Shown piece by piece: positions 36,263-44,229 of a stretch of DNA of 64,000 nt. A program made the position numbers and the translations under genes. Below the pieces are notes generated by a model, which was not told the origin of the DNA, ran no database searches, and saw only the letters and a program-made list of their open reading frames with translations. Position 1 is the first letter of the stretch, and each line of letters opens with the position of its first letter. This DNA is from Pseudogemmobacter lacusdianii (lineage in GTDB: Bacteria > Pseudomonadota > Alphaproteobacteria > Rhodobacterales > Rhodobacteraceae): assembly GCF_030848395.1 (NCBI RefSeq), contig NZ_JAVDBT010000010.1, positions 1-64,000 on the forward strand, written 5' to 3'.

Positions 36263-36826
36263 TCAGTCGCGCGAGGTGATCAGGTCTTCGACCTTACTGG
36301 CACCGAGGTCTTCCATGATCATATGGCGTGCCCGGTTGATCCGGCTTTTCACCGTACCAATGGCACAGCCACATATCTTGGCCACATCTTGATAGCTCTC
36401 GCCGGTCAAAAACACCAAAATCAGCGCCTCGCGGTAAGGTTGCGGCAGGCGATCAATCGCCTCTAGCACCTTATTTCCGGCCATCATCGTGTCATGAGCC
36501 GGCGGACAGGTCAGCTGTCCCGAGACGCAATCTTCGGCCCCCACGGGCTCTCTCGCGCGCTTGCTGACACGGGTCAAAAAGGAATTGCGCATGATGGTGA
36601 AGAGCCAAGCGCGCAGGTTGGTGCCCGACTGGTAGCTGTTCAGATTGGCCAGCGCTTTCATCAATGTTTCTTGAACAAGATCATCGACTTCGCTGCCGCC
36701 CCTCATCAGGTTGCGGGCGTATATGCGCAGGCCGGGGATCATGGCCACCAACTCATCAGCCGTGCCCGACTGCCCCGCAGCACCCGCCGCGCCGGCCTGG
36801 TTTGGCGGACGAACACCTTGTGACAT
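36263..36826 (-). CDS. ecfG: EcfG-type ECF sigma factor (general stress response)
   Basis: A 187-residue ECF sigma factor. Region 2 (about 25-90) has DDLVQETLMKALANLNSY and NLRAWLFTIMRNSF; region 4 (about 120-175) has LPQPYREALILVFLTGESYQDVAKICGCAIGTVKSRINRAR. These are typical of the ECF15/EcfG group. NepR-like protein is encoded directly upstream on the same strand, and a consensus EcfG promoter lies between the two genes, so the factor probably activates its own gene. It should direct RNA polymerase to GGAAC promoters when PhyR frees it from NepR; phyR is not in this window. Confidence 0.9.
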   Translation of the reverse strand: MSQGVRPPNQAGAAGAAGQSGTADELVAMIPGLRIYARNLMRGGSEVDDLVQETLMKALANLNSYQSGTNLRAWLFTIMRNSFLTRVSKRAREPVGAEDCVSGQLTCPPAHDTMMAGNKVLEAIDRLPQPYREALILVFLTGESYQDVAKICGCAIGTVKSRINRARHMIMEDLGASKVEDLITSRD

Positions 36827-36853
36827 CGTTACCCCCTCAACACTTGCAAAGCC

Positions 36854-36878
36854 AACGCCGGGCCGCGCCGGTGGTTCC
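36854..36878 (-). promoter_or_regulatory. EcfG-type promoter of ecfG itself
   Basis: On the minus strand GGAAC (36878-36874), 16 bases, CGTT (36857-36854): an exact consensus match 28 bases before the ecfG start and after the nepR stop. It would give a positive feedback loop that raises sigma factor without raising the anti-sigma factor. Confidence 0.7.
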
Positions 36879-36921
36879 CGGCACCGCGCCCCATGCCGCT
36901 GACGTTCGCGTGGGGGCTGTG

Positions 36922-37215
36922 TTAGGCCAAAGGCCCGCCGCCTGCCGCATCAGAGCTATGATTGTGGTGTTCTGAGGCTTCATCCTCCGCAGCCCGCGCG
37001 TCCAAAGCCGCGCCCAAGTCGCGCGCCAAAGCTTCCAGACGCGCTGGCACCGGCTCTGCCGCCGCCTTGTCCAGCAAGATCCGCCCAGCCGCATCCAACA
37101 ACGCTTCAGCGTCCGGATGCGCCAGCCCTGCCGCGCCTTTCGCCGCTTCAAGCCGCGTCGCATCAGCGGCAGGCGATCCCACGGCTTCTAAAGGCTGGTG
37201 CGGGCTGATCGTCAT
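36922..37215 (-). CDS. nepR: NepR-like anti-sigma factor
   Basis: A 97-residue protein with no known domain other than the short helical core RILLDKAAAEPVPARLEALARDLGAAL (split here as RILLDKAAAEPVPARL and EALARDLGAAL), which follows the NepR pattern of two amphipathic helices around an E-PVP-R turn. NepR binds EcfG and blocks it until phosphorylated PhyR takes NepR away. The position directly upstream of ecfG on the same strand is the usual one. The start at 37215 is chosen because sequence further upstream has no NepR character. The C-terminal tail is His/Ser-rich and variable. Confidence 0.65.
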   Translation of the reverse strand: MTISPHQPLEAVGSPAADATRLEAAKGAAGLAHPDAEALLDAAGRILLDKAAAEPVPARLEALARDLGAALDARAAEDEASEHHNHSSDAAGGGPLA

Positions 37216-37380
37216 ATGAGAACCCAAGCTGCACGCCCCTGCGGCGTCCAAAAGGCGTAAAACAATCTTTCCTCTAAAGCAAGAAATCTGCCGCCGCCCG
37301 CATGCGCCGCCCCAAGCACGCCCATAACCCAAGACCGGCAAGCGCGCGGGCGGGATCACGCCAATGCGCGCCTGCGCGCT

Positions 37381-37406
37381 GGAACCTTTGCCCCGGCCTA
37401 AAGGTT
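37381..37406 (+). promoter_or_regulatory. candidate EcfG-dependent promoter of the EF-hand gene
   Basis: GGAAC (37381-37385), a 17-base spacer and GGTT (37403-37406), 49 bases before the ATG at 37455. Confidence 0.55.
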
Positions 37407-37454
37407 TCCCCTCTGTCACAGCGCAAATTGCACTGTCGTTTAAGGAGGTTCATC

Positions 37455-38069
37455 ATGGCCCGTCCGCGTTTTGGACAAACCGAAGCCCGCCCTTTGATGG
37501 CGGCGATCCCTTCCCTTCTGCCCGCAGGCGGGTTCGCCCTGCGCACAGCACCCGGCCTTGCCTTGGTGCTCTGGGCGGCTCTCGCGGCACCATCGGTGGT
37601 TCACGCTCAAGAGGCCACCCCCGCGCCCGCAGAAACGACCACAGAGCCAGCCCCGGCTGTCGCCAATACCCCCACAGAAAACCTTGATTGCGAGGCCGAA
37701 TTCACCCGCCTTGACACCGATGGCAACGGTTTTGTCAGCGCGACCGAAGCGCCTCGTGATTTGGCGCGGGCGGCGGTGGACGGCACCATGCCTGCGGCCG
37801 AGGGCCTCAGCCGTGCGGATTTCGTCAATGTCTGCGCCTCGGAAACTTGGGCAGAGATGACGCCCGAGGAAGGCGCTCCTTTTGAAGGCGCCAACAGCTT
37901 CACTGAAGCCCAAGCGCAAGAACGTGCGACGGCCTGGAACGTAACCGGGGTCTCGGCTTTGACGTTGGACGACGCCGGGATTTGGCGCGGCACGGGCATG
38001 GTCGATGGCAAACCCGTCTCGGTCGCCGTCGATTACAAAGGCAATGTTGTCACCGCCGCCGCCGAATGA
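37455..38069 (+). CDS. exported EF-hand protein
   Basis: A 204-residue protein of unknown function. A long signal sequence ends around VVHA-QE (residue 50), followed by a Pro/Ala/Glu-rich linker, one clear EF-hand loop LDTDGNGFVSATE (about residues 84-96) likely to bind calcium, and a C-terminal domain with GVSALTLDDAGIWRGTG that resembles a PepSY-like or small beta fold. AAGGAGG at 37442-37448 fixes the start. It is divergent from nepR and has a candidate EcfG promoter, suggesting stress induction. Confidence 0.8.
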   Translation: MARPRFGQTEARPLMAAIPSLLPAGGFALRTAPGLALVLWAALAAPSVVHAQEATPAPAETTTEPAPAVANTPTENLDCEAEFTRLDTDGNGFVSATEAPRDLARAAVDGTMPAAEGLSRADFVNVCASETWAEMTPEEGAPFEGANSFTEAQAQERATAWNVTGVSALTLDDAGIWRGTGMVDGKPVSVAVDYKGNVVTAAAE

Positions 38070-38130
38070 TCCGCCCGAACGGCTGATCCCCAATCCCCCA
38101 ACTGCCGCCTCGTCGGCAAAGGAGATATAA

Positions 38131-38709
38131 ATGGCTATCATCACTCGGGTTTTTGACGATTTCGATATGGCAGAGCGCGCTCGCGCCCATGTCCACAATC
38201 TTGGGCTCTCCGATGTGGAGACCTCACTTTTGGGCAATGAGAACCTCCGCGACCGCTATGGTGCGGATCGGTTCGATGCCTCGCAAACCGCTTCGGGCAC
38301 TGCAACGGGCGCCGGGGTCGGCGCGGTGGCTGGCGGCGGCGCGGGGCTTCTCGCCGGGCTTGGGATGCTTGCCATTCCGGGCATTGGCCCGCTGGTCGCA
38401 GCCGGATGGCTCGCTGCCACAGCCGCAGGCGCGGTTGGGGGCGCGATGGTCGGCGGCGCGATCGGGGCCTTGGCCGATATTGGCGTCAGCGAAGAGGAAG
38501 CGCCGGTCTTTCATGAGGCCATGCGGCGCGGCAGTGTCGCTTTGACGGTGCGCTTCCCCGACGCCCACCGCCCGCAGATCGAAGCCGCACTTGATCAGGT
38601 CGCGACGGCCAACTTCAGCGAATTGCGCAGCCGCTATGAGGCGGAAGGTTGGCGCCACGATCAAGCCGAGGCCGAGCGGCAAGCCCGCTTGCGCGACCCG
38701 ATGCTGTAA
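38131..38709 (+). CDS. general-stress-type glycine-zipper protein
   Basis: A 192-residue protein. The N-terminal part (1-50) resembles the repeat found in heat-induced YflT/GSP17M-type proteins; the middle (about 55-120) is a Gly/Ala-rich hydrophobic stretch with glycine-zipper character and two possible membrane helices; the C-terminus is charged. AAGGAG precedes the ATG. It lies 61 bases after the EF-hand gene and is probably co-transcribed from the stress promoter at 37381. Precise function unknown. Confidence 0.8.
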   Translation: MAIITRVFDDFDMAERARAHVHNLGLSDVETSLLGNENLRDRYGADRFDASQTASGTATGAGVGAVAGGGAGLLAGLGMLAIPGIGPLVAAGWLAATAAGAVGGAMVGGAIGALADIGVSEEEAPVFHEAMRRGSVALTVRFPDAHRPQIEAALDQVATANFSELRSRYEAEGWRHDQAEAERQARLRDPML

Positions 38710-38764
38710 CCGCGCAAACCCTGCGGTTCGGCCTTATGGCCGGCCGTCGCTTTGGCTGATGTTG

Positions 38765-38796
38765 AAAGCCGCGCTTTTACAAGGGCGCGGCTTTTT
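38765..38796. terminator. terminator after the glycine-zipper gene
   Basis: AAAGCCGCGC-ttttacaagg-GCGCGGCTTTTT, a 10-bp stem with a T5 run. The A-run on the other side could make it work for the minus-strand guaD transcript too. Confidence 0.85.
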
Positions 38797-38877
38797 CTTA
38801 CAGATCGTGAGGGTTCACGTTGTATAATGCATCCCGCAGACAAGATCAGTTGACCCTACGGCACCTGCATTTTGGTC

Positions 38878-39010
38878 GGAACCATTTGGGGCAGCCTGTG
38901 TTGTGCTATTATGCCTCTGCCGCGTCAAGGACGGCAGACCGGGCTGGGGCTCTCCTCCCCTCAGAGAGTCCGCGGGGTCGCGAAGTCGAACAATCGCTGT
39001 TGTAGCACAG
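38878..39010 (+). ncRNA. possible small RNA with EcfG-like promoter
   Basis: In the 301-base gap between the glycine-zipper gene and guaD, GGAAC (38878-38882), 16 bases and TGTT (38899-38902) resemble an EcfG promoter, but no protein gene follows. Downstream the sequence can fold: TCTGCCG/CGGCAGA (38915-38921 with 38931-38937), CTCTC/GAGAG around 38951-38968, and a closing TTGTGCTA (38901-38908) with TAGCACAG (39003-39010). No T-run is visible. Speculative. Confidence 0.25.
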
Positions 39011-40369
39011 TCATTGCTCTAAGACTTTGCGACCCTGCACCCACACTTCACCAATGGCCGCCGCATCCGCCGTGAGCACGATCTTCTCGAGGATCTCTTG
39101 GTGCCGCGTGATCTCGGGCCGCACCCGCAGGCCCGAGCGTGGCAGGTTGGCGCGGATCACCAAAGCGTCGAAATAGAACCCTTCGCGCAACTGGCCGATC
39201 GGCAAAGACAAAGCCTCACCGCCGCCTGCTGTCGCCAGCCAAAACACCTCAACCGCCGAAAGCGGCGTCTCGTTAGAGCCGCGCTGATCCGGCGAAAGGC
39301 CCGGATCGGTGCCTGCGCCCAGATGCCGCGAGCTCATCAGAGCATGCCGCATCCCGTCCAAAAGCGAAGGGCTGAACCCGCCCGAGATATCGGTGCCAAG
39401 CCCCGCCTCAACGCCCCTCTCCAAAGCCCGGCGCATCGGGAAAATCGCATTGGCGAAATAGGCATTCGACATCGGGCAATGCGCCACCGCCACCCCGCGT
39501 TCGGCCATCAGCCCCATGTCAGGATCGCTGACAAAGTTGCAATGCGCCAGAACCGTGCGCTCGGTCATCAGGCCAAAGCCGTCCAAGGCCTCACAATCCG
39601 AACAGCCGAGACGCTGCTCGACATAGCCCTTAGCCCAATCGCTTTCCGAGGCATGGGTCTGCACATGGCAGCCGGTCTCGGCGGCCAATTTGCCCAAGCC
39701 TGCAAGAAGTTCATCGGTGCAGCTGGGGATGAAGCGCGGCGTGATCACCGGCAAAACCAAAGGGTTCTCGCCTTGCATCGCGCGCAGCTCGGTGATGAAA
39801 TCTCGCGTCTCGGCTAAAGCCGTGGCGGCATCCGCATCACGGTAGAACTCGGGGCAAGTGGCCGGATCGTCCATCGCCACCTTGCCCACCAAAGCGCGCT
39901 GACCGTGACGCAGGCAAGCCTCGGCCAAGATCAGGTTCGGCGCCTTATGCACGGTGCCGAAGTAAAGCGCCGTGGTGGTGCCTTGCGCCAAAAGGCTGCG
40001 GACAAGGTCGTCATAAACCTCGGTCGCGAAAGCGCTGTCTTGATAGCGCACCTCAAGCGGGAAGGTGTATTTTTGCAGCCAGACTTCCAAAGGCTCATCC
40101 AGCGCCAAGCCCAGTTGAGGCCATTGCGGCGCATGGATGTGCAGATCGACCAGGCCGGGAATGAGCCAAGTCTCCGGCGCCATCCGGTGCAAAATGCCCG
40201 CAGCTTCCGCCTCGGCCACCACCTCATCTTGCCGCGCGCCGGGGGGGATCACCTCGGCAATCCGCCCCGCACTATCTACGACGAAGGCACAATCTTGCAG
40301 CACCTCCAGCCCATCGCGGCTGGGGGTATGCAGCGCTGTGCCCAGCACAACGAGAGCGGTTTGCGTCAT
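39011..40369 (-). CDS. guaD: guanine deaminase
   Basis: A 452-residue amidohydrolase that converts guanine to xanthine and ammonia. The match to known guanine deaminases runs through the protein: PGLVDLHIHAPQW (His77, His79 zinc ligands), the KYTFPLE block, GTTTALYFGTVH, TPRFIPSC, THASE, LAHCNF and GLGTDISGG (metal Asp). It is the last gene of the minus-strand operon, 19 bases after the GST-like gene. This places a purine deaminase with a putative purine N-demethylase and suggests the pathway goes through xanthine. It could also accept 7-methylguanine; that is inference. Confidence 0.95.
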   Translation of the reverse strand: MTQTALVVLGTALHTPSRDGLEVLQDCAFVVDSAGRIAEVIPPGARQDEVVAEAEAAGILHRMAPETWLIPGLVDLHIHAPQWPQLGLALDEPLEVWLQKYTFPLEVRYQDSAFATEVYDDLVRSLLAQGTTTALYFGTVHKAPNLILAEACLRHGQRALVGKVAMDDPATCPEFYRDADAATALAETRDFITELRAMQGENPLVLPVITPRFIPSCTDELLAGLGKLAAETGCHVQTHASESDWAKGYVEQRLGCSDCEALDGFGLMTERTVLAHCNFVSDPDMGLMAERGVAVAHCPMSNAYFANAIFPMRRALERGVEAGLGTDISGGFSPSLLDGMRHALMSSRHLGAGTDPGLSPDQRGSNETPLSAVEVFWLATAGGGEALSLPIGQLREGFYFDALVIRANLPRSGLRVRPEITRHQEILEKIVLTADAAAIGEVWVQGRKVLEQ

Positions 40370-40388
40370 ATCAGGCTCCTTGCGGCGC

Positions 40389-41033
40389 TTATTGGCTGCC
40401 CAAGATGGCCGGGAAAATCCCCGGCATCACCACAAAACCGGGGATCCGTTTGACGCGGTCGGTCCAGCGGCGGATGGCGGGGAAAGGCTCACGCGGGATG
40501 CCGCCCTCTTCGGAAAGCATCACGTAAGGGAAGCAGGCGATGTCGGCGATGGTGGGGGCCGCGCCCGGCACCAGCCAATCATGGCCCTCACGCTCATGGA
40601 ACCACAGATGCTCATCCAGCACAGCGAAAAGCTTATGCGCGCCTTCGCGGGCCGCATCGCCGTCGAAGTCAAAGCCCATGCCATCGGCCAGACGCGCGGC
40701 CGAGGCCGTCGCCGTCAAAGCGTCAGCAAAGCCCAGCCATTGCAGGCATTGCCCGGTGCGCGCTGGCGTATCCAGCGGGAACCACTGGCCCGAGGCATCA
40801 TAGGCGCGCGCAAGATAGGTCAGGATCGCTTGCGATTGCGTCAACCGCAGATCGCCGTCTTCCAAAACCGGCAATTGCCCCAAGGGGTTCACCGCCAGAA
40901 ATTCAGGCTCACGGTGGCGCTTGCCGGGGAAAAACTCAACGTTCTTGCGCTCATAGTCGAGCCCCAAGATCGCCAGCATCAGCCGCACCTTGTAGCAATT
41001 GCCCGAAAGATCGTAATCGTAAAGCCTGATCAT
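40389..41033 (-). CDS. GST-like protein, NdmE-type
   Basis: A 214-residue glutathione S-transferase fold protein: thioredoxin-like half with NPLGQLPVLEDGDLRLTQSQAI (glutathione-site cis-Pro and Gln-Ser), helical half with TIADIACFPYV. On its own it would be a generic GST. Its gene follows the Rieske-reductase gene directly, with no spacer, and precedes guaD. In caffeine-degrading Pseudomonas putida the GST-like NdmE is needed to assemble the NdmC-NdmD 7-methylxanthine demethylase, and the same three-part neighbourhood is seen here, so a structural role in an oxygenase complex is likely. Confidence 0.8.
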   Translation of the reverse strand: MIRLYDYDLSGNCYKVRLMLAILGLDYERKNVEFFPGKRHREPEFLAVNPLGQLPVLEDGDLRLTQSQAILTYLARAYDASGQWFPLDTPARTGQCLQWLGFADALTATASAARLADGMGFDFDGDAAREGAHKLFAVLDEHLWFHEREGHDWLVPGAAPTIADIACFPYVMLSEEGGIPREPFPAIRRWTDRVKRIPGFVVMPGIFPAILGSQ

Positions 41034-42749
41034 CTAGAGATCCAGAATGAGACGGTCGGTTTTGGCCCGCGAAACGCAGGTCATGATCGTAGCGTTCGAC
41101 GCCTTCTCGGAGGCGTTGAGATAGACATCCTGATGGTCCGGCGTGCCTTCCAGCACCCGCACCTTGCAGGTGCCGCAAGCGCCCTGCCCGCAAGACGAGG
41201 CCATTTTGATGCCATTCTCGCGCAGCACTTGCAGGATCGATTTACCGGCAGGCACCTGAAGCGTCACGGCCGAGCGTGCCAGAGCGATCTCAAAGGCCTG
41301 GCTGTCATCCAAGGTTTGGGTGTTTTTGAAATACTCAAAATGCACCGAATTGTCGGGCCAGCCCGCCTCTGCCGCGATCTTCAGCGTGGCGTCGAGCATC
41401 GGGCCGGGGCCGCAGACATAGACCTGCTTGGCCGGGCCGGGCTGGGCGAGGATGTCGCGAAGCTTCGCCGCCGTTGCTGCCGGATCAAGTCCAAGATGCG
41501 GGGTCAGCCTGTCACCCAAAGCCGCAAGGCGGTCTTGGAACGCCAGATGCTCTTGCCCTGCGGCGAAGTAATGCAGCTGGAAGTCCTGTCCATCGCCCGC
41601 CAAAGCCGCCGACATCGCCAGAAGCGGTGTCACCCCGATGCCACCGGCGATGAAGATGGTCTGGGCGGCGTCGCGGCGCAGAGTGAAGTTGTTGCGCGGC
41701 TCTGAGATCGCCAGCAGATCGCCTTCGCGCAGATGCTCATGGATCGCTTCCGAGCCACCCGTGGATTGGGCTTCACGTTTGACGCCAATGACATAGCGGT
41801 CGGTCTCACCCGGTGCATTGACCAGCGAATATTGCCGGACCAGCCCCGAGGGCAAAGCCACATCGATATGCGCGCCGGGCTGGAAGGTGGGCAAAACGCC
41901 GCGCAAGGGTTTGAGCTCCAGCGAGACGATGCCATTGGCGACCATCTTCTTGGCTGCGAGAGTGACACGGATTTTGCCCGGACCATCGGCGAGATCGGCC
42001 TCAAGCCCCGGCATCTCGGCCAGTTCTTCGCTGACGCGGGCATAGACGGGCGCGATCGGCGCAGGTGCGGGCGCGGCCAAAGCCTCGGCCTCAAGCTGGC
42101 GGGTCAAAGCGGTGAGCGCGGTGTTGAGACGGCGCAAGACCACAAGCCCCTGCCCGGCCAAAGCCCCGGTCAGAACGCCACGGATCACCGATTGCCCGGC
42201 ATCCACAGCTTGGACGTAAAGCTGCAATTGGCTGCTGCCATCGCCAAAGCGCAGATCGCCCTCAGCGGTCAGACCTTCGACGCTCCAAGCCGCCAAAGCC
42301 GCCTCAACCGCCGCAGGGACAGCCCGCAAAGGCATGGCGCGCAGGACCAAAGGTGCCTCGGTCAATGCCGGGAAAGCGGGCTCCACCGCATCGAGATGCG
42401 TCCAGATCAGCCCTGCAGCCTCTCGCACCGGATAGGTGCGGTTGCAAATGGTGCGCGGCGGCGCATCGGCCGGGTGCGCGGGAATATAGGTGCAGCCCGC
42501 GTTGCGGTTGGCATAACGCCAGCCGTGGTATTGGCATATCAGCTCAGTCCCGGTGTTGATCCCGATCGACAGCCGCACGCCGCGATGCAGACAGCGGTTC
42601 TCCCAAATATTGACGTAGCCATCATCGGCCCGCCAGATCGCCAGCTCTTGCCCCAAAAGCTTGCCTTGGAAGACATGCCTTGGGATCACATCCTCGCTTG
42701 CTGCCACTGGCACCCAGCCGTTGGCCCCGCTCGCCCGTTCGATCGTCAT
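41034..42749 (-). CDS. Rieske-FMN/NADH reductase-ferredoxin fusion, NdmD-type
   Basis: A 571-residue electron-transfer protein with an N-terminal Rieske domain (CLH and CQYH motifs; Cys57, His59, Cys76, His79 counted from the alternative start), a linker domain (about 130-260), an FMN-binding reductase domain (QYSLVNAP), an NAD domain (FIAGGIGVTPLL, VCGPGPML) and a C-terminal plant-type [2Fe-2S] ferredoxin (Cys524, 529, 532, 562). An extra Rieske domain on a phthalate-dioxygenase-type reductase is the known layout of NdmD, the reductase of methylxanthine N-demethylases. The start is ATG 42749 or the upstream TTG at 42761; AAGGA at 42764-42769 is too close to one and far from the other, so it is unresolved. 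Confidence 0.87.
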   Translation of the reverse strand: MTIERASGANGWVPVAASEDVIPRHVFQGKLLGQELAIWRADDGYVNIWENRCLHRGVRLSIGINTGTELICQYHGWRYANRNAGCTYIPAHPADAPPRTICNRTYPVREAAGLIWTHLDAVEPAFPALTEAPLVLRAMPLRAVPAAVEAALAAWSVEGLTAEGDLRFGDGSSQLQLYVQAVDAGQSVIRGVLTGALAGQGLVVLRRLNTALTALTRQLEAEALAAPAPAPIAPVYARVSEELAEMPGLEADLADGPGKIRVTLAAKKMVANGIVSLELKPLRGVLPTFQPGAHIDVALPSGLVRQYSLVNAPGETDRYVIGVKREAQSTGGSEAIHEHLREGDLLAISEPRNNFTLRRDAAQTIFIAGGIGVTPLLAMSAALAGDGQDFQLHYFAAGQEHLAFQDRLAALGDRLTPHLGLDPAATAAKLRDILAQPGPAKQVYVCGPGPMLDATLKIAAEAGWPDNSVHFEYFKNTQTLDDSQAFEIALARSAVTLQVPAGKSILQVLRENGIKMASSCGQGACGTCKVRVLEGTPDHQDVYLNASEKASNATIMTCVSRAKTDRLILDL

Positions 42750-42767
42750 CTTAATCGTCAACTTTCC

Positions 42768-43619
42768 TTAGGCCGCAGCCGGAATCGTGCCATAGGTCAC
42801 GCCCTTCGCGGCGAGCCAACGGCGATACATGATCGAGCTTTTGTCGGCCCGAATGGGCGTCTCGGCTCTGGTGTCCAAAGGCAGACGCTTGGGCATCTGG
42901 TTCTCCAAGATCGGCTTATCCTGCCCGAAGATATGCAGCTGGAAATGGCTGATGAAATCATCGGCATTCACATCGTCAAGGATGCTCAGCACCATATGCG
43001 CACGCAGCTTTTCCGGCCCGATCGGCTGGACAAAAAGCGCAATCACATCAAGGCGCTTTTCGTCCAAGGGGCTGGATTTATATAGCACCGAGCAGGTCGG
43101 ATGCGGCACTCGGTAGATATATTCAACATCCATGCCTTCGGTGGACACGGTCGAGGCCATCGGCTGATAGAACATGCATTCGGTGGCAATGATCTCCGAG
43201 CCATCCTCAGTCAGCCGGACGTTATATTCCTTCACCTCGGTATGCGGCAACTCACCCAAGATACCCGTATGGACGAAAGGGAAATGGCCCATATCAAGGA
43301 AATTCTCGACGCCGCGTTGCGCCGAGACATTCACCCCAATCGAGCCTGCAACGATACTGCGGCGATCTGTCTCATGATACTGCGGGATCTCAAAAAGCCC
43401 CGACTCAGGCTGACCAAGCGAGGTCCAGAGGCAGGCATATTGCGCCAAAACTGGCAGGGTTCGACCGTCAGCAGTGGTCACCTCAAACCCATCACCCGCA
43501 CGGCGGTAGCTGAGCTTTTCGCCCATAAGCAAAGTGTTTTTCGCCGTCGGCCCCACATCGGTCAGGCCCGAGATGGCAAACCATTGGTTCAGCATGAAGG
43601 GATCAGGCTGCTCTGACAT
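42768..43619 (-). CDS. Rieske-less oxygenase catalytic subunit, NdmC-type
   Basis: A 283-residue homologue of the catalytic alpha subunit of Rieske non-haem iron oxygenases. Iron ligands are visible: ENFLDMGHFPFVH (His112, His117, with Asp109 as the bridging residue) and Asp234 in FGQDKPILENQ. The N-terminal region where the Rieske cluster should be is short and contains no CxH or CxxH, so the [2Fe-2S] centre is absent and must be supplied by the partner at 41034. NdmC of Pseudomonas putida, the 7-methylxanthine N7-demethylase subunit, has this peculiarity. GGAG lies seven bases before the ATG at 43619. It is the first gene of the operon. Confidence 0.85.
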   Translation of the reverse strand: MSEQPDPFMLNQWFAISGLTDVGPTAKNTLLMGEKLSYRRAGDGFEVTTADGRTLPVLAQYACLWTSLGQPESGLFEIPQYHETDRRSIVAGSIGVNVSAQRGVENFLDMGHFPFVHTGILGELPHTEVKEYNVRLTEDGSEIIATECMFYQPMASTVSTEGMDVEYIYRVPHPTCSVLYKSSPLDEKRLDVIALFVQPIGPEKLRAHMVLSILDDVNADDFISHFQLHIFGQDKPILENQMPKRLPLDTRAETPIRADKSSIMYRRWLAAKGVTYGTIPAAA

Positions 43620-43651
43620 GTCGCATCTCCGGGCGTCTGGTGGGGTGGCGC

Positions 43652-43700
43652 ATTGCATTCCCTTGGACGAAAACTGTCAATCTCAAAGAATGCATTGACA
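43652..43700. promoter_or_regulatory. divergent promoter/operator between the demethylase operon and the BMP importer
   Basis: TGTCAAT (43675-43681) and ATTGACA (43694-43700) form a perfect 7-bp inverted repeat with a 12-base spacer. Each arm contains TTGACA facing outward. On the minus strand TTGACA is followed after 17 bases by TGCAAT (43657-43652), a good -35/-10 pair 33 bases before the oxygenase start. The plus-strand -10 is weak. Confidence 0.5.
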
Positions 43701-44229
43701 ATCTGCGCGACCTATCCGGTAGCTTTACGGTGGTGAAACAACCCAAGCCGCCATGATTTTAAGCCGCAGACCAATCGCTCATGGCCAAGGCTGCGCCGCA
43801 GCCTATTCTGCGCGCGGGCCTCGTCTGGCGGCGGTGATGCCAGTACCGCGCCCCTCGGGAAATGACATCAAGGCCAACAGCTTGCCCCCGCTTGACTTGG
43901 TCTCATCGGTCGCGGGCTGCGACCGGAGGTGTGAAAATTTAGGCAACTTTAACTGCAGAGCGCAAAGTTTCTCAGCTGACCTTGCGCAGGTGCTTGCACA
44001 TCCGGCACCGCTGCGTATCGACACCCCATTGCGTGTGATTGCCAATCTGTATGATTCCCTCGCCCGCGGATCTGACAGGCAAAGGCGGGCCAAGTCCTTG
44101 TGGGGACTGCTGCCGCTGCACCGCTGCCGGATGCGTCTATAAACCTATGCGGCCTCGACGGCTTTGGCCTTGACGGCTTAAACCTGAACCATAAACAGCC
44201 CCCATCGCGGGGATGACAGGAGACAGAAG
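43701..44229. other. long leader/intergenic region without a convincing gene
   Basis: With the promoter region, about 610 bases separate the oxygenase and binding-protein genes. Open frames in both directions (43753-44142 plus, 43803-44093 minus) have no ribosome binding site, no domain and Arg/Ser/Cys-rich shadow-like composition. If transcription of the importer starts near 43720 the message has a leader of roughly 500 bases. I recognise no riboswitch in it. Confidence 0.45.

Noticed and set aside
38820-39005. 61-codon frame before guaD
   Set aside because: It overlaps the possible small RNA and shows no protein features or ribosome binding site.
41733-43085. 450-codon open frame on the plus strand
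   Set aside because: It runs opposite the oxygenase and reductase genes and has shadow composition.
42768-43619. Frameshifted or truncated ordinary Rieske alpha subunit
   Set aside because: The protein is continuous from a good start, and the missing Rieske domain is present on the neighbouring fusion protein, matching NdmC/NdmD, so loss by mutation is unlikely.
43753-44142. 129-codon frame in the purine divergent region
   Set aside because: No ribosome binding site, no domain, and Arg/Cys-rich composition; treated as intergenic.
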